DNA of 64,000 nt. Source: Monoplex corrugatus. Lineage: Eukaryota; Mollusca; Gastropoda; Littorinimorpha; Ranellidae. The notes under the pieces were generated by a model that made no database searches, was not told the origin of the DNA, and saw nothing but the letters and a program-made list of their open reading frames with translations. Position numbers and translations under genes: made by a program. The stretch lies in the NCBI GenBank assembly GCA_030674185.1, contig JAPXFY010000015.1, positions 25,603,543 to 25,667,542 on the forward strand. Reading direction: 5' to 3'. Positions 11,609 through 26,581 of the stretch are shown piece after piece; position 1 is the first letter of the stretch; each line of letters starts with the position of its first letter.

Positions 11609-12039
11609 CTTTTGGAAGGGGAGGAGTTGGAAGTGTTGAAAGGAGTTGACGGAGAGGGTTTTTATTTCCCTTTAGTTGCTGTTTTAAGTTTTTTAATGTC
11701 TGTATTTTTTTAGGGGAGGGGGGTGCTTGTATGTAATACGATCCCCTTCTTGCGTTCTCCTACATAGTCGGGAGCCACATCTTAGATGAATGTGGCAGTT
11801 TTTTCCAGTTCCTCTGGTTGCCATGAAGCTCGCTGGTCAGAGGAGTTGTTGTCGACCAGGTCTTCTGTCGTTCCATTTGACAGAGGTAACATGACTGCAG
11901 TACGTGTTCAGCTGTTGGTCTTCTTGACTGCAGGGACAGGTTGGGGATGGCGTCAGTGTCAACGTGTGGCTCCTATTGGACATTGAGTCAGTTGTGGCCG
12001 GTGCTGGGGTCATCAGGAAACACTTGTGTCCTCTAAACA

Positions 12040-12288
12040 GCCTGGGAAACAGACTACCCCGTTGGCCGTTGGTGACAACATTGGTGGCTGATATACATCA
12101 GTGTACACATGTATCCATGCCTCCTGTGGGTAGTGCTCTTCTATCATGGTCAACGTGAGAGTCTGGTGTGCTGTCAGGCTCTGACGTTTGCTGTGACAGA
12201 AGACGCCCACAGGAGGCATGGATACATGTGTACACTGATGTATCAATCACCAATGTTGTCACCAACGGGGTAGTCTGTTTCCCAGGCT
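12040..12288. repeat. inner palindrome of the foldback element
   Basis: 12040-12132 is the inverse of about 12208-12288; both arms include ATCCATGCCTCCTGTGGG or its complement. The loop is about 75 bp. This second, smaller inverted repeat lies between the outer arms. Confidence 0.8.
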
Positions 12289-13449
12289 CAAACACCCCGC
12301 TACCGGTGTTTTAATGGGCAAACACTGCACCAACTACTAAGCAAAAACGAAGACATGCATGCTAACACTCCACGATTCAGAATAAAGATGACGCATGCTG
12401 AGCTATCCAGTGGTCATGATCTCAGATGACCTCTGTTCTCCAGATCCAGAAGAGTGACAGACAGCCCCACCTGACACAAGACCTCCCACAAAGTCAGAAG
12501 CACCAGAAGGGAAGTCCTGCATCAGATCCACGCTCACTGTGAGATAGCAGGCACCAAGAAGGTGGATGGGCCAACAGGCAGAAAGAGTGAACTCTGAAGA
12601 CCAGTCAGACAACAGCATCACCTACAGCCTGAAGAGGGGCAGCATCAGAACACACCTTGAGCCACACACAAACAGGGGACGACTACCACCAGCTGTCTAG
12701 AGGACACAAGTGGTTCCTGATGACTCAGCACCGGCCACAACTGACTCAATGTCCAATAGGAGCCACACGTTGACACTGACGCCATCCCCAACCTGTCCCT
12801 GCAGTCAGGAAGACCAACAGCTGAACACGTACTGCAGTCATGTCACCTCTGTCAAGTGGAACGACAGAAGACCTGGTCGACAACAACTCCTCTGACCAGT
12901 AAGCTTCATGGCAACCGGAGGGACTGCAAAAAACAGCCACATTTATCTAAGACTATGCAGGAAAACGCAAGGTGATCGTATTACATACAACAAGCACCCC
13001 CCCCCCCCCCAAAAAAAAATCAAAATCAAACATACAACTACAACATTATAAAAAATAAAAAACACGAAGAATGTTTTCTCGATAAGATCTCCAATGGTTT
13101 TACATTCTATGTCATTTTATTTAGAAGAAATGCTGAATTCTTGTTATTAGGACCTTCGTTAGAGAAGTCTACTGCTGATTTTTAGATCGAATTTTATTGC
13201 TGAATGATATTTATTTTCTCCGAATCGTAGTCCATTTTTCATACCATGTAATCCCTCCACCTCAAACCGGAACCATTTCTCATGCCGTATGTTCATCTCG
13301 CAAGACATACTACAATCTGTCAGTCAATTGATAGCAGTTTATGTATAAATTGATTTTTCCCTACGTTTGATTGTGAAACTGATGTGACATTTTTGTGGCA
13401 TTTGATTAAAAAAAAGTTGCAAGATATACACTTAGTTTTAGAATGTATT

Positions 13450-13700
13450 GAGAGAGAGCGAGAGAGAGAGGAGACGAGAGAGAGAGGGAGACGAGAGAGA
13501 GAGGAGACGAGAGAGAGAGGAGACGAGAGAGAGAGAGGAGACGAGAGAGAGGAGACGAGAGAGAGAGGGAGACGAGAGAGAGGAGACGAGAGAGAGAGGG
13601 AGACGAGAGAGAGAGGAGACGAGAGAGAGAGGAGGAGACGAGAGAGAGGAGACGAGAGAGAGAGGGAGACGAGAGAGAGGAGACGAAGAGAGAGAGAGAG
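13450..13700 (+). repeat. GA-rich minisatellite (GAGAGAGACGA-type units)
   Basis: GA tracts are interrupted regularly by GACGA, giving a higher-order repeat of about 11-26 bp. Open frames on both strands (RER or LSRL-type peptides) are by-products. Confidence 0.9.
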
Positions 13701-13899
13701 GTGGACAAGATAACTGGTAATGAACAACGTTGTAACATTTTACAACAATGTGATTAAAGAGGACGTTGTTAGATATATATCCAAAGAATACCAGTATCAC
13801 AGTAAGCAATCACATAACGCAAAATTTATCTTCATATTCATCAAATTCAGGTAATTTTTGTAAAACACTGTAGCTTGATACACATATCCGCACTATCTG

Positions 13900-14303
13900 C
13901 CCCATGAAATGCATATTATATTCCCTATGGATACATGTACATGTAATACCGATCCCATGACACACAGCATTCATGATACGTCATTACATTTACAACCATG
14001 GTACACATAACATTTGTGTCCTGACACACATTAAAGCCATATTACACAAAAGTTAACCATTATAATAAATATTTAAGTCCTGATACGTATACTATGATAA
14101 ACATAATGCTTGTGTCACAAATCCTTATAATGCGTACGCCACAATGCACATTACTATTACACAGTGATACCCATAGTATGTGGTCCACACATTTACCCAT
14201 GATAAATGTATAGTATTTACACACATACACCCCTCTTTATGCTATGATGAGCATATCTTTTGTTACTCATACTTTTCTGTTGCACACAGCAATTCCGTCA
14301 TTA
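13900..14303. repeat. decayed flank of the 23-bp satellite
   Basis: Scattered ATGATAC, CATGACACAC, CATGGTACAC and TGATACGTAT words at irregular spacing resemble eroded units of the array that starts at 14304. Confidence 0.5.
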
Positions 14304-17300
14304 AAACCATGATACACACAATACCTGCACTATGATAGACACAATACCTGCACTATGATACACACAATACCTGCACTATGATACACAATACCTGCACCAT
14401 GATACACACAATACCTGCACTATGATACACACAATACCTGCACCACGATACACATATACCTCCACCATGGTACACATAATACCTCCACCATGGTACACAT
14501 TATAACTACATCATGATATATATATAACACATACCATGATACATACAATACCTATATCATGATACACACAATACCCACACCATGATACAATACCTGCGCC
14601 ATACTAGTATCATGATACATACAATTGATACAACAACTACATCATAATACACATAACACATGCACCATGATACACACACTACCTGCACCATGATAATACA
14701 ATACTTGCAACATGAAACATACAATACCTGCACATGATAATACCTTACCATGATAATACAATACTTTACCATGATACACAATACATGCACCATGATACAT
14801 AATACCTGCACCATGATACACAATACCTACACCACGATACAATACGTGCACCATGATACACACAATACGTGCACCATGATACACACAATACCTGTACCAT
14901 GATACATCTAATACTTGCACCACGATACACACAATACGTGCACCATGATACACACAATACGTGCACCATGATACACACAATACGTGCACCATGATACACA
15001 CAATACGTGCACCATGATACACACAATACGTGCACCATGATACACACAATACCTGCACCATGATACACACAATACGTGCACCATGATACACACAATACGT
15101 GCACCATGATACACACAATACGTGCACCATGATACACACAATACGTGCACCATGATACACACAATACGTGCACCATGATACACACAATACGTGCACCATG
15201 ATACACACAATACCTGCACCATGATACACACAATACCTGCACCATGATACACACAATACCTGCACCATGATACATACAATACCTGCACCATGATACACAC
15301 AACCTGTACCATGATACACACAATACCTGCACCATGATACACACAATACGTCCACCATGATACACACAATACCTGTACCATGATACACACAATACGTGCA
15401 CCATGATACACACAATACCTGCACCATGATACACACAATACCTGCACCATGATACACACAATACCTGTACCATGATACACACAATACGTGCACCATGATA
15501 CACACAATACGTGCACCATGATACACACAATACCTGCACCATGATACACACAATACCTGTACCATGATACACACAATACGTGCACCATGATACACACAAT
15601 ACGTGCACCATGATACACATAATACCTGCACCATGATACACACAATACCTGCACCATGATACATACAATACCTGCACCATGATACACACAATACCTGTAC
15701 CATGATACACACAATACGTGCACCATGATACACACAATACCTGCACCATGATACACACAATACGTGCACCATGATACACACAATACCTGCATGATACCAA
15801 TACGTGCACATGATACACACAATACGTGCACCATGATACACACAATACGTGCACCATGATACACACAATACGTGCACCATGATACACACAATACGTGCAC
15901 CATGATACACACAATACGTGCACCATGATACACACACATACGTGCACCATGATACACACAATACCTGCACCATGATACACACAATACCTGTACCATGATA
16001 CATTTAATACTTGCACCACGATACACACAATACGTGCACCATGATACACACAATACGTGCACCATGATACACACAATACGTGCACCATGATACACACAAT
16101 ACCTGCACCATGATACATACAATACCAGTACCATGATACACACAATACCTGCACCATGATACACACAATACCTGCACCATGATACACTACCTGCACCATA
16201 CACACAATACGTGCACCATGATACACACAATACCTGCACCATGATACAAATACTTGCACCATGATACACACAATACCTGTACCATGATGACACAATACCT
16301 GTACCATGATACATTAAATCTTGCACCATGATCACACAATGCCTGTACCATGATACTACAATACCTTACCAGATCACACAATACCTGCACCATGATACAC
16401 ACAATACCTGCACCATGATACATACAATACCTGTACCATGATACACACAATACCTGTACCATGATACACACAATACCTGTACCATGATACATCACAATAC
16501 CTGTACCATGATACACTACAATACCTGTACCATGATACACACAATACCTGTACCATGATACACACAATACGTGACCATGATACACAATACCTGACCGATG
16601 ATACATACAATACCTGTACCATGATACATACACATACTGTCACCATGATACACACAATACCTGTACCATGATACACACAATACTGTACCATGATACACAC
16701 AATACTGTACCATGATACACACAATACATGACCATGATCACACAATACGTGCCATGATACACACAATACCTTGACCATGATGCATACAATACTGACCATG
16801 ATACACACAATACCTGTACCATGATACACACAATACGTGTACCATGATACAACAATACCTGTACCATGATACACAATACTGACCATGATACACACAATAC
16901 TGTACCATGATACACACAATACGTGCACCATGATACACACAATACTGTACCATGATACATACAATACGTGTACCATGATACACACAATACGTGCACATGA
17001 TACACACAATACCTGACCATGATACACAATACTGTGACCATGATACACACAATACCTGTACCATGATACACACAATACCTGTACCATGATACATTTAATA
17101 CTGCACCATGATACACACAATACGTCACCTATACCTGATACACAATACTGTACCATGATACACACAATACCTGTACCATGATACAACAATACCTGTACCA
17201 TGATACATACAATACCTGTACCATGATACACACAATACCTGCACCATGATACACACAATACCTGCACCATGATACATCAATACGTGCACCATGATACACA

Positions 17301-20300
17301 CAATACCTGTACCATGATACACACAATACTGCACCATGATACACACAATACCTGCACCATGATACACACAATACTGTACCATGATACACACAATACTGTA
17401 CCATGATACACACAATACCTGCACCATGATACAATTAATACTGCACCATGATACACACAATACCTGTACCATGATGCCACACTAATACTGCACATGATAC
17501 ACAATACTGACCATGTACAAATACTTGCACCATGATACACACAATACCTGTACCATGATACACAAATACTTGCACCATGATACACACATACCTGCACCAT
17601 GATGCACACAATACCTGTGCCATGATACAACAATACTGTACCATGATACACACAATACCTGTACCATGATACATACAATACCGTACCATGATACATACAA
17701 TACCTGTACCATGATACACACAATACCTGTACCATGATACATACAATACCTGTACCATGATACATACAATACTGTACCATGATACATACAATACTGTACC
17801 ATGTACAATACCTGTACCATGATACACACAATACTGTACCATGATACATACAATACTGTACCATGATACACACAATACCTGTACCATGATACATACAATA
17901 CCTGTACCATGATACATACAATACCTGTACCATGATACACACAATACCTGTACCATGATACAATCAATACTTGACCATGATACATACAATACTTGTACCA
18001 TGATGCACACAATACTGTACCATGATAACACACAATACTGTACCATGATACACACAATACTGTACCATGATACATACAATACCTGTACCATGATACACAC
18101 AATACCTGTACCATGATACAACAATACCTGTACCATGATACATACAATACTGCACCATGATCACACAATACTGTACCATGATACATACAATACTTGTACC
18201 ATGATACACACAATACCTGTACCATGATACACACAATACTGTGACCATGATACACACAATACCTGTACCATGATACATTACATATTACCGTACCAGATAC
18301 ATACAATACCTGTACCATGATACACACAATACCTGTACCATGATACTACATATACTGTACCATGATCATACAATACTGTACCATGATACATCAATACCTT
18401 GTACCATAATCACATACTGTACCATGATACATACAATGCCTGTACCATGATACATACAATACCTGTACCATGATACACACAATACCTGTACCATGATACA
18501 CACAATACCTGTACCTGTGCAACAATACCTTACCATGATAGCATACACAATAACTGTACCATGATACATTACATACCTGTACCATGATACATACATACCT
18601 GTACCATGTATCACCATTACAATACCTGTACCATGATACATACAATACCTGTACCATGATACATACAATACCTGTACCATGATACATACAATACCTGTAC
18701 CATGATACATACAATACCTGTACCATGATACACACAATACCTGTACCATGATACACACAATACCTGTACCATGATACACACAATACCTGTACCATGATAC
18801 ATACAATACCTGTACCATGATACATACAATACCTGTACCATGATACACACAATACCTGTACCATGATACACACAATATCTGTACCATGATACATACAATA
18901 CTTGTTACCTATGATGCATACAATACCTGTACCATGATACACACAATACCTGTACCATGATGCACACAATATCTGTACCATGATACATACAATACCTGTA
19001 CCATGATACACACAATACCTGTACCATGATACATACAATACCTGTACCATGATACCATACAATACCTGTACCATGATGCACACAATACTGTACATGATAC
19101 ATACAATACTTGTACCATGATACACACAATACCTGTACCATGATACACAATACTTGTACCATGATACACACAATACCTGTACCATGATACATACAATACC
19201 TGTACCAGATACATACAATACCTGTACCATGATACACACAATACCTGTACCATGATACACAATACTGTACCATGATAATACAATACTGTACCATGATACA
19301 TACAATACCTGTACCATGATACAACAATACCTGTACCATGATACATACAATCCTGTACCATGATACATACAATACCTGTACCATGATACACAATACCTGT
19401 ACCATGATACATACACACAAATACCTGTACCATGATGACACAATACCTGTACCATGATACACACAATACCTGTACCATGATACATACAATACCTGTACCA
19501 TGATACATACAATACCTGTACCATGATACATACAATACCTGTACCATGATACACTACAATACCTGTACCATGATACATACAATACTTGTACCATGATACA
19601 TACAATACCTGTACCATGATACATACAATACCTGTACCATGATACACACAATACCTGTACCATGATGCATACAATACCTGTACCATGATACACACAATAC
19701 CTGTACCATGATGCACACAATACCTGTACCATGATACATCACAATACGTGCACCATGATACACACAATACCTGTACCATGATGCACACAATATCTGTACC
19801 ATGATACATACAATACCTGTACCATGATACAACAATACCTGTACCATGATACATACAATACCTGTACCATGATACACACAATACCTGTTACACATTGAAT
19901 GACACCAATACCTGTACCATGATACACACAATACCTGTACCATGATACACACATACCTGTACCATGATACACACAATACCTGTACCATGATCACACAATA
20001 TCCTGTACCATGATACACACATACCTGTACCATGATATACAATCCTGTACCATGATACATACAATACCTGTACCATGATACACAATACCTGTACCATGAT
20101 ACACAATACCTGTACCATGATACACACAATACCTGTACCATGTACATACAATACCTGTACCACGATACATACAATACCTGTACCATGATACACACAACAC
20201 CTGTACCATGATACACAGATACATGTACCATGATAACAATGCCTGTACCATGATACATACAATACCTGTACCATGATACAAATACCTGTACCATGATACA

Positions 20301-21690
20301 TACAATGCCTGTACCACGATACACACAATACCTGTACCATGATACACATACCTGTACCATGATACATACAATACCTGTACCACGATACACACAATACCTG
20401 TACCATGATACACACAATCTGTACCATGATTGCACACAATACCTTACCATGATACATAAATACCTGTACCAAATACATAAATACCTGTACCATGATACAT
20501 ACAATACCTGTACCATGATACACACAATACCTGTACCATGATACACACAATACCTGTTCCATGATACATAAAATCCTGTACCATGATACATACAATACCT
20601 GTACCATGATACACACAATGCGTGTACCATGATTCATACAATACCTGTACATGATACATAAATTACCTGAACCATGATACATAAAATACCTGTACCATGA
20701 TACACACAATACCTGTACCATGATACACACAATGCTGTACCATGATACACACAATACCTGTACCATGATACACAACAATGTACCATGATACATACAATAC
20801 CTGCACCATGATACACACAATACCTGTACCATGATACACACAATGCGTGTACCATGATTCATACAATACCTGTACCATGATACACACAACACATTACCAT
20901 GATACACACAATACCTGTACCATGATACATAAAATACCTGTACCATGATACATAAATATCTGTACCATGATTACACACAATACCTGTACCATGATACACA
21001 CAATGCGTGTACCATGATACACACAATACCTGTACCATGATACACAACACATGTACATGATACACAATACCTGTACCATGATACACACAATCCTGTACCA
21101 TGATACACACAATGCGTGTACCATGATCAACATACCTGTACCATGATAACACAACTTACCATGATACACACATACCTGTACCATGATACACACAATACCT
21201 GTACCATGATAATACAATGCTGTACCATGATACATACAATAGCTTACATGATACACATACCTGTACCATATACACGCAATACCTGTACCATGATACACAC
21301 ACTGCCCGTAGCATGAATACAATGTATCATGATAATACAATACCTTTACCATGATACATACAACTGGACTGTAATACATACCTTACCATGATACACATAC
21401 TGTACCATGATACACAACCTGTACCATACACACACAATACCTGTACCACGACATATGCTGCCTGTACCATGATACATACAATACCTGTACCATGATACAC
21501 ATACCTGTACCATGAAATACACAATACCTGTACCATGAAACACACAATACCTGTACCATGAAACACACAATACCTGTACCATAAAACACACAATACCTGT
21601 TCCATGATACACACAATACCTTACCATGATACACACAATACCTTACCATGATACACACAATACCTGTACCTCGATACATACGATACATTA
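14304..21690 (-). repeat. 7.4-kb satellite/minisatellite array with a 23-bp unit (about 320 copies)
   Basis: The core ACCATGATACACACAAT plus a 6-base variable part recurs at a 23-bp period. Left of about 16.3 kb the variable part is mostly GTGC or CTGC before ACC; to the right it is mostly CTGT before ACC. Between 16.3 and 18.6 kb, and again from 20.0 kb, many units lack one base. The minus-strand unit has no stop codon in any frame. Because 23 is not a multiple of three, the three frames run into each other and give open frames of up to 513 codons with a 23-residue peptide repeat. These are treated as repeat artefacts. Degraded units continue leftward to about 13.9 kb. Confidence 0.95.
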
Positions 21691-21969
21691 CCAGGCACAC
21701 GAAGTATCTTTCTCATGAGAAGGTGCTCTTCTACTGAGGTCCTTTCAAAGTGGAGCAGCCCTCATCTACACGAAGTCCCTCACGTCTGTCTTGATACACC
21801 AGAGGACGCATGAGGAAAAGTGGAACTCCTCTGGACATCAAGTCCCATGGCATCCAACAAGAACTGGAAAAAAAAAACCCACAAAAAAACACAACCACAT
21901 CCAGATGTTGTCTGATCATGTAGACGGTGAAAGAAGAATAAAAACAAAAACAAAAACAAAACAAAACAC

Positions 21970-22000
21970 ACGCAAACAAACAAACAAACAAACAAACAAA
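21970..22000 (+). repeat. (CAAA)n microsatellite
   Basis: Short CAAA tandem run inside A-rich sequence. The rest of 21691-22840 is AT-rich with no supported gene. Confidence 0.8.
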
Positions 22001-22842
22001 AGAAAATGGGAAGGGACAAATAAATGTACAGATATAGACAGAGAGGAAAAACACAGACAGTATAGATTACTAAGTAAATGGATAAATAAACAAAAGCAGG
22101 CGTACATAACAATTTCAACGTAACAATCATATAATCATTATAACAATAACAAAGACAAAAGCAAAAGAAAAAGACTATGAAATTAAACATGATGGGATTT
22201 GAATAGAGCAGAATGAGTAACAAGGATTAGACGAGAAAAATCTGAAGGCAGAAGGAGGAGGAGAGACAAGAGTTTTAATTTAGCGGGAAAATGTTCAGTA
22301 CTAACAACAAGAAAGCAGCAGTAACAACAGTACTATAATTACCATTAGTAGTACTACCACCATCACTGTACTGTAAATACTACAACTACTTCTACAACTG
22401 ATTGTAGTGATATCAACAATAACCAAACATTAAGGATCTGGTAATAATGTCATCCAGTTTTTATGAAGTAGATTTGATCGGATTTGAATAATTACATGTA
22501 CACGAGAAGTAATAACACATGTCTTTGATCCTGAAACAATAAAACACATATAATACATTTGCACACATAATCAAACGATAAAGAAAATTTAGTGCACATT
22601 TAATGGATTCGCACACATAATCAAAGGATAAAGACAATTTAGTGCACATATAATGCAATCGCTTAGATAATCAAAGGATAAAGAAAACTTAGTACACGTA
22701 TACATACATATCAGTGTTATCAGGCACATTATCCTCTTATCTGTACAGTTTTATGAGGTCAATATTTTACTAAATTGTAGACAAAAAAGCAAATTATTGA
22801 AACAAAGCAACGTTTCCAAACATACATACATGCATATGTATG

Positions 22843-22843
22843 T

Positions 22844-22891
<48 letters not shown>

Positions 22892-22908
22892 CGTGCGCGC
22901 GCGCGTGT
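22843..22908 (+). repeat. (TG)n microsatellite with CG-alternating end
   Basis: Pure TG run passing into GTGCGTGCGCGCGC; an alternating purine-pyrimidine tract. Confidence 0.95.
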
Positions 22909-23449
22909 GTATCTATATATTTATAAAATCTGTGTAATATCATGCCATGTAATCGCTGATGCTCACCGTCAAAAAAGAAAGAAAGAAAGAAATTAAAAAA
23001 CGTCTTTTTTAACTGACGATACAAAGTAACTTCTCTGGCTAAACAAACAGAACCCACCTCTCAGGGAAGTGATCTGATCTGTAGTTTCTGTTCTAAACCA
23101 AGCAAATTTGTTTCTTTGTTGTTGTTGTTGTTTTTTGTGTGTGCATACACTTGATAAAGGCTAGTTGACTGAAAAGTTAGCGCCCATCTTGTACCTGCCT
23201 TGTGCCATCAATTAAATATATGTTCACTTTCTACTGTCATGTGTTCTTGGTTTCTTATGGCTTACTACTGAACGCAGGCAGTCATTTTGATAATAATTCT
23301 ATTGATTTCACTTCTATAGCGTTAACAGTCCACGTCAAAAGCATGCTCACTGCACTTTACAAGAATAAAACAAACCATGCGCGCGCACACACACACATAG
23401 CATAATGAGCTAGGGTACACTCACTTTTGACCCAAGTTGTCATCCTGTA

Positions 23450-23450
<1 letters not shown>

Positions 23451-23483
<33 letters not shown>

Positions 23484-23489
23484 ACTCTC

Positions 23490-23556
<67 letters not shown>

Positions 23557-23570
23557 CGCGCGCGCGCGCA
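23451..23570 (+). repeat. compound (CT)n-(CA)n-(CG)n microsatellite
   Basis: CT repeats are followed by about 58 bp of CA and a CGCGCGCGCG end. The same composition recurs at 48216-48350 and 56413-56528. Confidence 0.95.
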
Positions 23571-23989
23571 CGGACACATACACATACAAGATGTTAAGTT
23601 AGGGTACACTCAACCTGTCAGGGTGTGTCATCTCTCTGTCATATATACACACACAAAAACTCACTGTTCTAACATTCTTTCTTTCTCCCCTTTCCTCTTT
23701 CACTCTCCTTGATTGAGATAATACACCTCACCCACCAATAGATGGATAGGTTGTGGGCATGTATATCCCCTCACACCCTCCGCAACATACACACATCCAA
23801 TGGCGAGGTGTAATCGAGTGGCAGTAGTGGGCCAAAGACAAAATGGTCAAAATACGGTTAAAGAGAGAGCACTGTGATTTTTCTGGGCCCACCTCAGTTT
23901 TTCCCCTTTGACTTGTTCACCCACCTGCCCAGAAATGAGTACATCAACCACTGCACTCGCCTGGGCGGTCAGTCATTTTGTATACTACT

Positions 23990-24440
23990 GACAGGTCTTT
24001 GATTAACTTCTCGCAGTATGAAACAAAGCATCATCTACCGAATACTGGCAACAAATGTTGTTTTGATACAAATGGGAATAAACAAGGACATTACCTGTTC
24101 CTTCTGCAGAACTCAGCAGGTCAGTTTACACCAATGTTTTGGAGAATGCACATTAATACAGCCACTCTGGAAACAATTTCAAACAACTATGAATAACACA
24201 CACGCCAGTAATATTTATTGAAAAGATTACACCCTTGGGGTACAAGAGAAAGTTTAAATCAGACAAAATATTTGACCTGATCCTAATACATGCTAAATGT
24301 TACATTTATAAAAGAAATTGACTTTATTCTACAATTTTAAAAGAAGTAACTAAAAACTGTGTATGACACAGAAAAATACATAGCACTGATGAAATTCATT
24401 CAAAGCCGAATGGTTTTTATACAAAGCATTTGATGAAACA
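23990..24440 (+). pseudogene. L1/Tx1-like retrotransposon ORF2 3'-terminal remnant (zf-RVT region)
   Basis: Around 24018-24221 a frame reads INKDITCSFCRTQQVSLHQC, then FGEC and IQPLWKQF. This fits the Cys-x2-Cys...His...Cys pattern and following Trp typical of the zf-RVT segment near the C-terminus of L1-type ORF2 proteins. Downstream frames (KKLTLFYNF, then a FKAEWFLYK-like segment) fit the usual tail but are broken by stops and shifts. There is no RT core nearby. It is an old, 5'-truncated insertion. Confidence 0.6.
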
Positions 24441-24814
24441 ATATAATTGCTCAACATAATCATTATGAACATAAATGTATTTGATTTTTTAAAAACTTTT
24501 ACAAGAAAGAATATAAACACACACGTACTTCATATAGAAATATATGTATATTCTACATGTAGTATCGTCAAATCATTATCACATGTATGTGTCAAGATGT
24601 ACAGTAGGATACTAAATACATATCTCTTAGCAAAGGCAAGGAAATGAAGCAGATGATCTGAGTGAAGATAAGTGTACAGATGACAGAATCAAGAAGTTTC
24701 AACCAATGCTTTGGAAAAGAACCTTAAGTTTGAGATCTATTGTTGTTCGTGTTCATTATTGAGACATGTTTTTTTCATGTCATACCCACTGAATAAATGA
24801 ATCTATAACCAGAA

Positions 24815-24935
24815 AAAACAAAAACAACACAACAAAACAAAACAAACAAACAAAACAACACAACAACAACAAAACAAAACAACAAAACAAAACAAACAAA
24901 CAAAAAACAACAACAAAAACAACAAAAACAAAAAC
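24815..24935 (+). repeat. AAC/AAAC-rich simple repeat
   Basis: Runs of AACAA and CAAACA. 24440-26580 otherwise shows no supported gene. Confidence 0.8.
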
Positions 24936-25938
24936 GCGTATTTAATACAACCAGACAAGACAGGCACAAATGTTCTGCTAACTGGCCTTAGGCAAGCGTA
25001 GACGTAAGATCACAAATAAACACACACCAAACACAAAGATTACGAGAAAAAGACAAACTTCCCTGCTGCTTAGTCCAGTGGGAGAAAAGGACTAAAATGA
25101 CATCATAACGTGTTTGTGAGTAAATATGATGTCAGAGGGTAAGTGAGATGAATTCTGCAATTTGAAAAGTGGTCACGCCATATTAATATTGTTTTGTCCT
25201 GAAGAGGGTCCTGGGCTAAAGCAAAAACTATGCAGCACTACCTAAGAGTAGTTTTTGGAATGTACATTATCTAACTATTGATTAATCCATATGAGAAAAC
25301 ACAAGCATACAATCAAAACATTAGAATACAGTCTTCATTACTACATCTATCATTACAACGGGGATCAACACTTTTGTGGTGATAGTAGAAAAATAATCTC
25401 ATCTATCAATACATTTACAAAACATCTGAAAACATTCTATCTTACGAAAAAAGTAATTCGTAATCACTTTTCAAACAGGCACATATTTCATAATGGAATA
25501 GCTTCAGGTAGGCACGCAATGAACAAACGTGTTGATTTATAAGTATCATGCTGCATTATCATGACAAAATCTAGTTAGCAAACACACAAACGAGCAGGCA
25601 TTATCACATATGCCCTACATACAATCAAACATACATCGAATAAAGACTCCATGTTTAGTGAATCTGTCATTCAAGACACCTTTTTTTTTATCCCTAACAT
25701 TACATATACTTAGGTGCAGTCATAATGAAATCTATAGCTCGCAAAAAGCACAAAAACATCCTCGTTGTCATATACATGTTGTCATATATGCCTTAAGATC
25801 CCGTACAAAAAGGCATAACATCACAGGGATGTTGTGTGGCTAACACAATTATGAAATATCCATAAAACAACACCGATACGAAACAAATCAAAAAGAGACA
25901 GAAAAGTAATATAACCGTTATTTATCTACAAAGCAATA

Positions 25939-25939
<1 letters not shown>

Positions 25940-25984
<45 letters not shown>

Positions 25985-26018
25985 CACACACACACACACA
26001 CACACACAACACACACAC

Positions 26019-26072
<54 letters not shown>
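25940..26072 (+). repeat. (CA)n microsatellite
   Basis: About 130 bp of CA with a few ACAACA interruptions. Confidence 0.95.
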
Positions 26073-26581
26073 ACAATACATACACGTACATGTGCGCACG
26101 AACACAAGAAACACTTTGGGTATATGGATCCATATGTATCACTTCCTTTCACACACCACACCACACGCTGCGCGCACTACGCACGCACGCACGTGCACGC
26201 ATACACACACAAACATGTACTCATACATATACCTGTCTATATGATGATGAATTCTCCTTCTGATCCGACGTATGTCTGTGGTATCACATGCAACAGGTCT
26301 TCATACAGGATCCAGGATTGATTGTGAGGATGTATTCCTTCCATTGCTGATGAATGGGAAGGAGTTCTACGGACTTGGGTTCTGCTTCTGCCAGTCCCTC
26401 TTCAGCTGATTAATATGTACATACATACGTACATTACCGATCTTTTTTTTACTTTAAAACCTAGCTGATGGATGATACGGGCTGTCAGTATGATGAACTA
26501 CCTACTGCAATGTCTGACAGAGAAGGATGGAAGAAGCGTGTCATGGATAGTCGAGCAACCTCGACATGATGATGATGATGA

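Larger units (their letters stand above)
11119..13043. mobile_element. 1.9-kb foldback element with long inverted repeats
   Basis: The left end GTAGTTGTATGTTTGATTTT (about 11122) pairs with the right end AAAATCAAACATACAACTAC (about 13022-13041). Longer arms at about 11717-12042 and 12694-13003 are inverted copies of each other at roughly 90% identity over 300 bp. They share TGCAGTACGTGTTCAGCTGT-type segments and a G-run/C-run junction. The ~400 bp between 12290 and 12690 is unpaired. No transposase frame is seen. A diverged single arm appears again at about 37610-37800, so this is a dispersed family. Foldback/MITE-type DNA element is the best description; class unknown. Confidence 0.7.

Noticed and set aside
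14642..20946. Minus-strand open frames of 350-513 codons over the satellite as real genes
   Set aside because: All are read-throughs of the same 23-bp unit, overlap in three frames, and encode only a cyclic 23-residue peptide with no start, domain or splice context.
14304..21690. CRISPR array
   Set aside because: The repeats are directly abutting 23-bp units with no unique spacers; this is an animal satellite.
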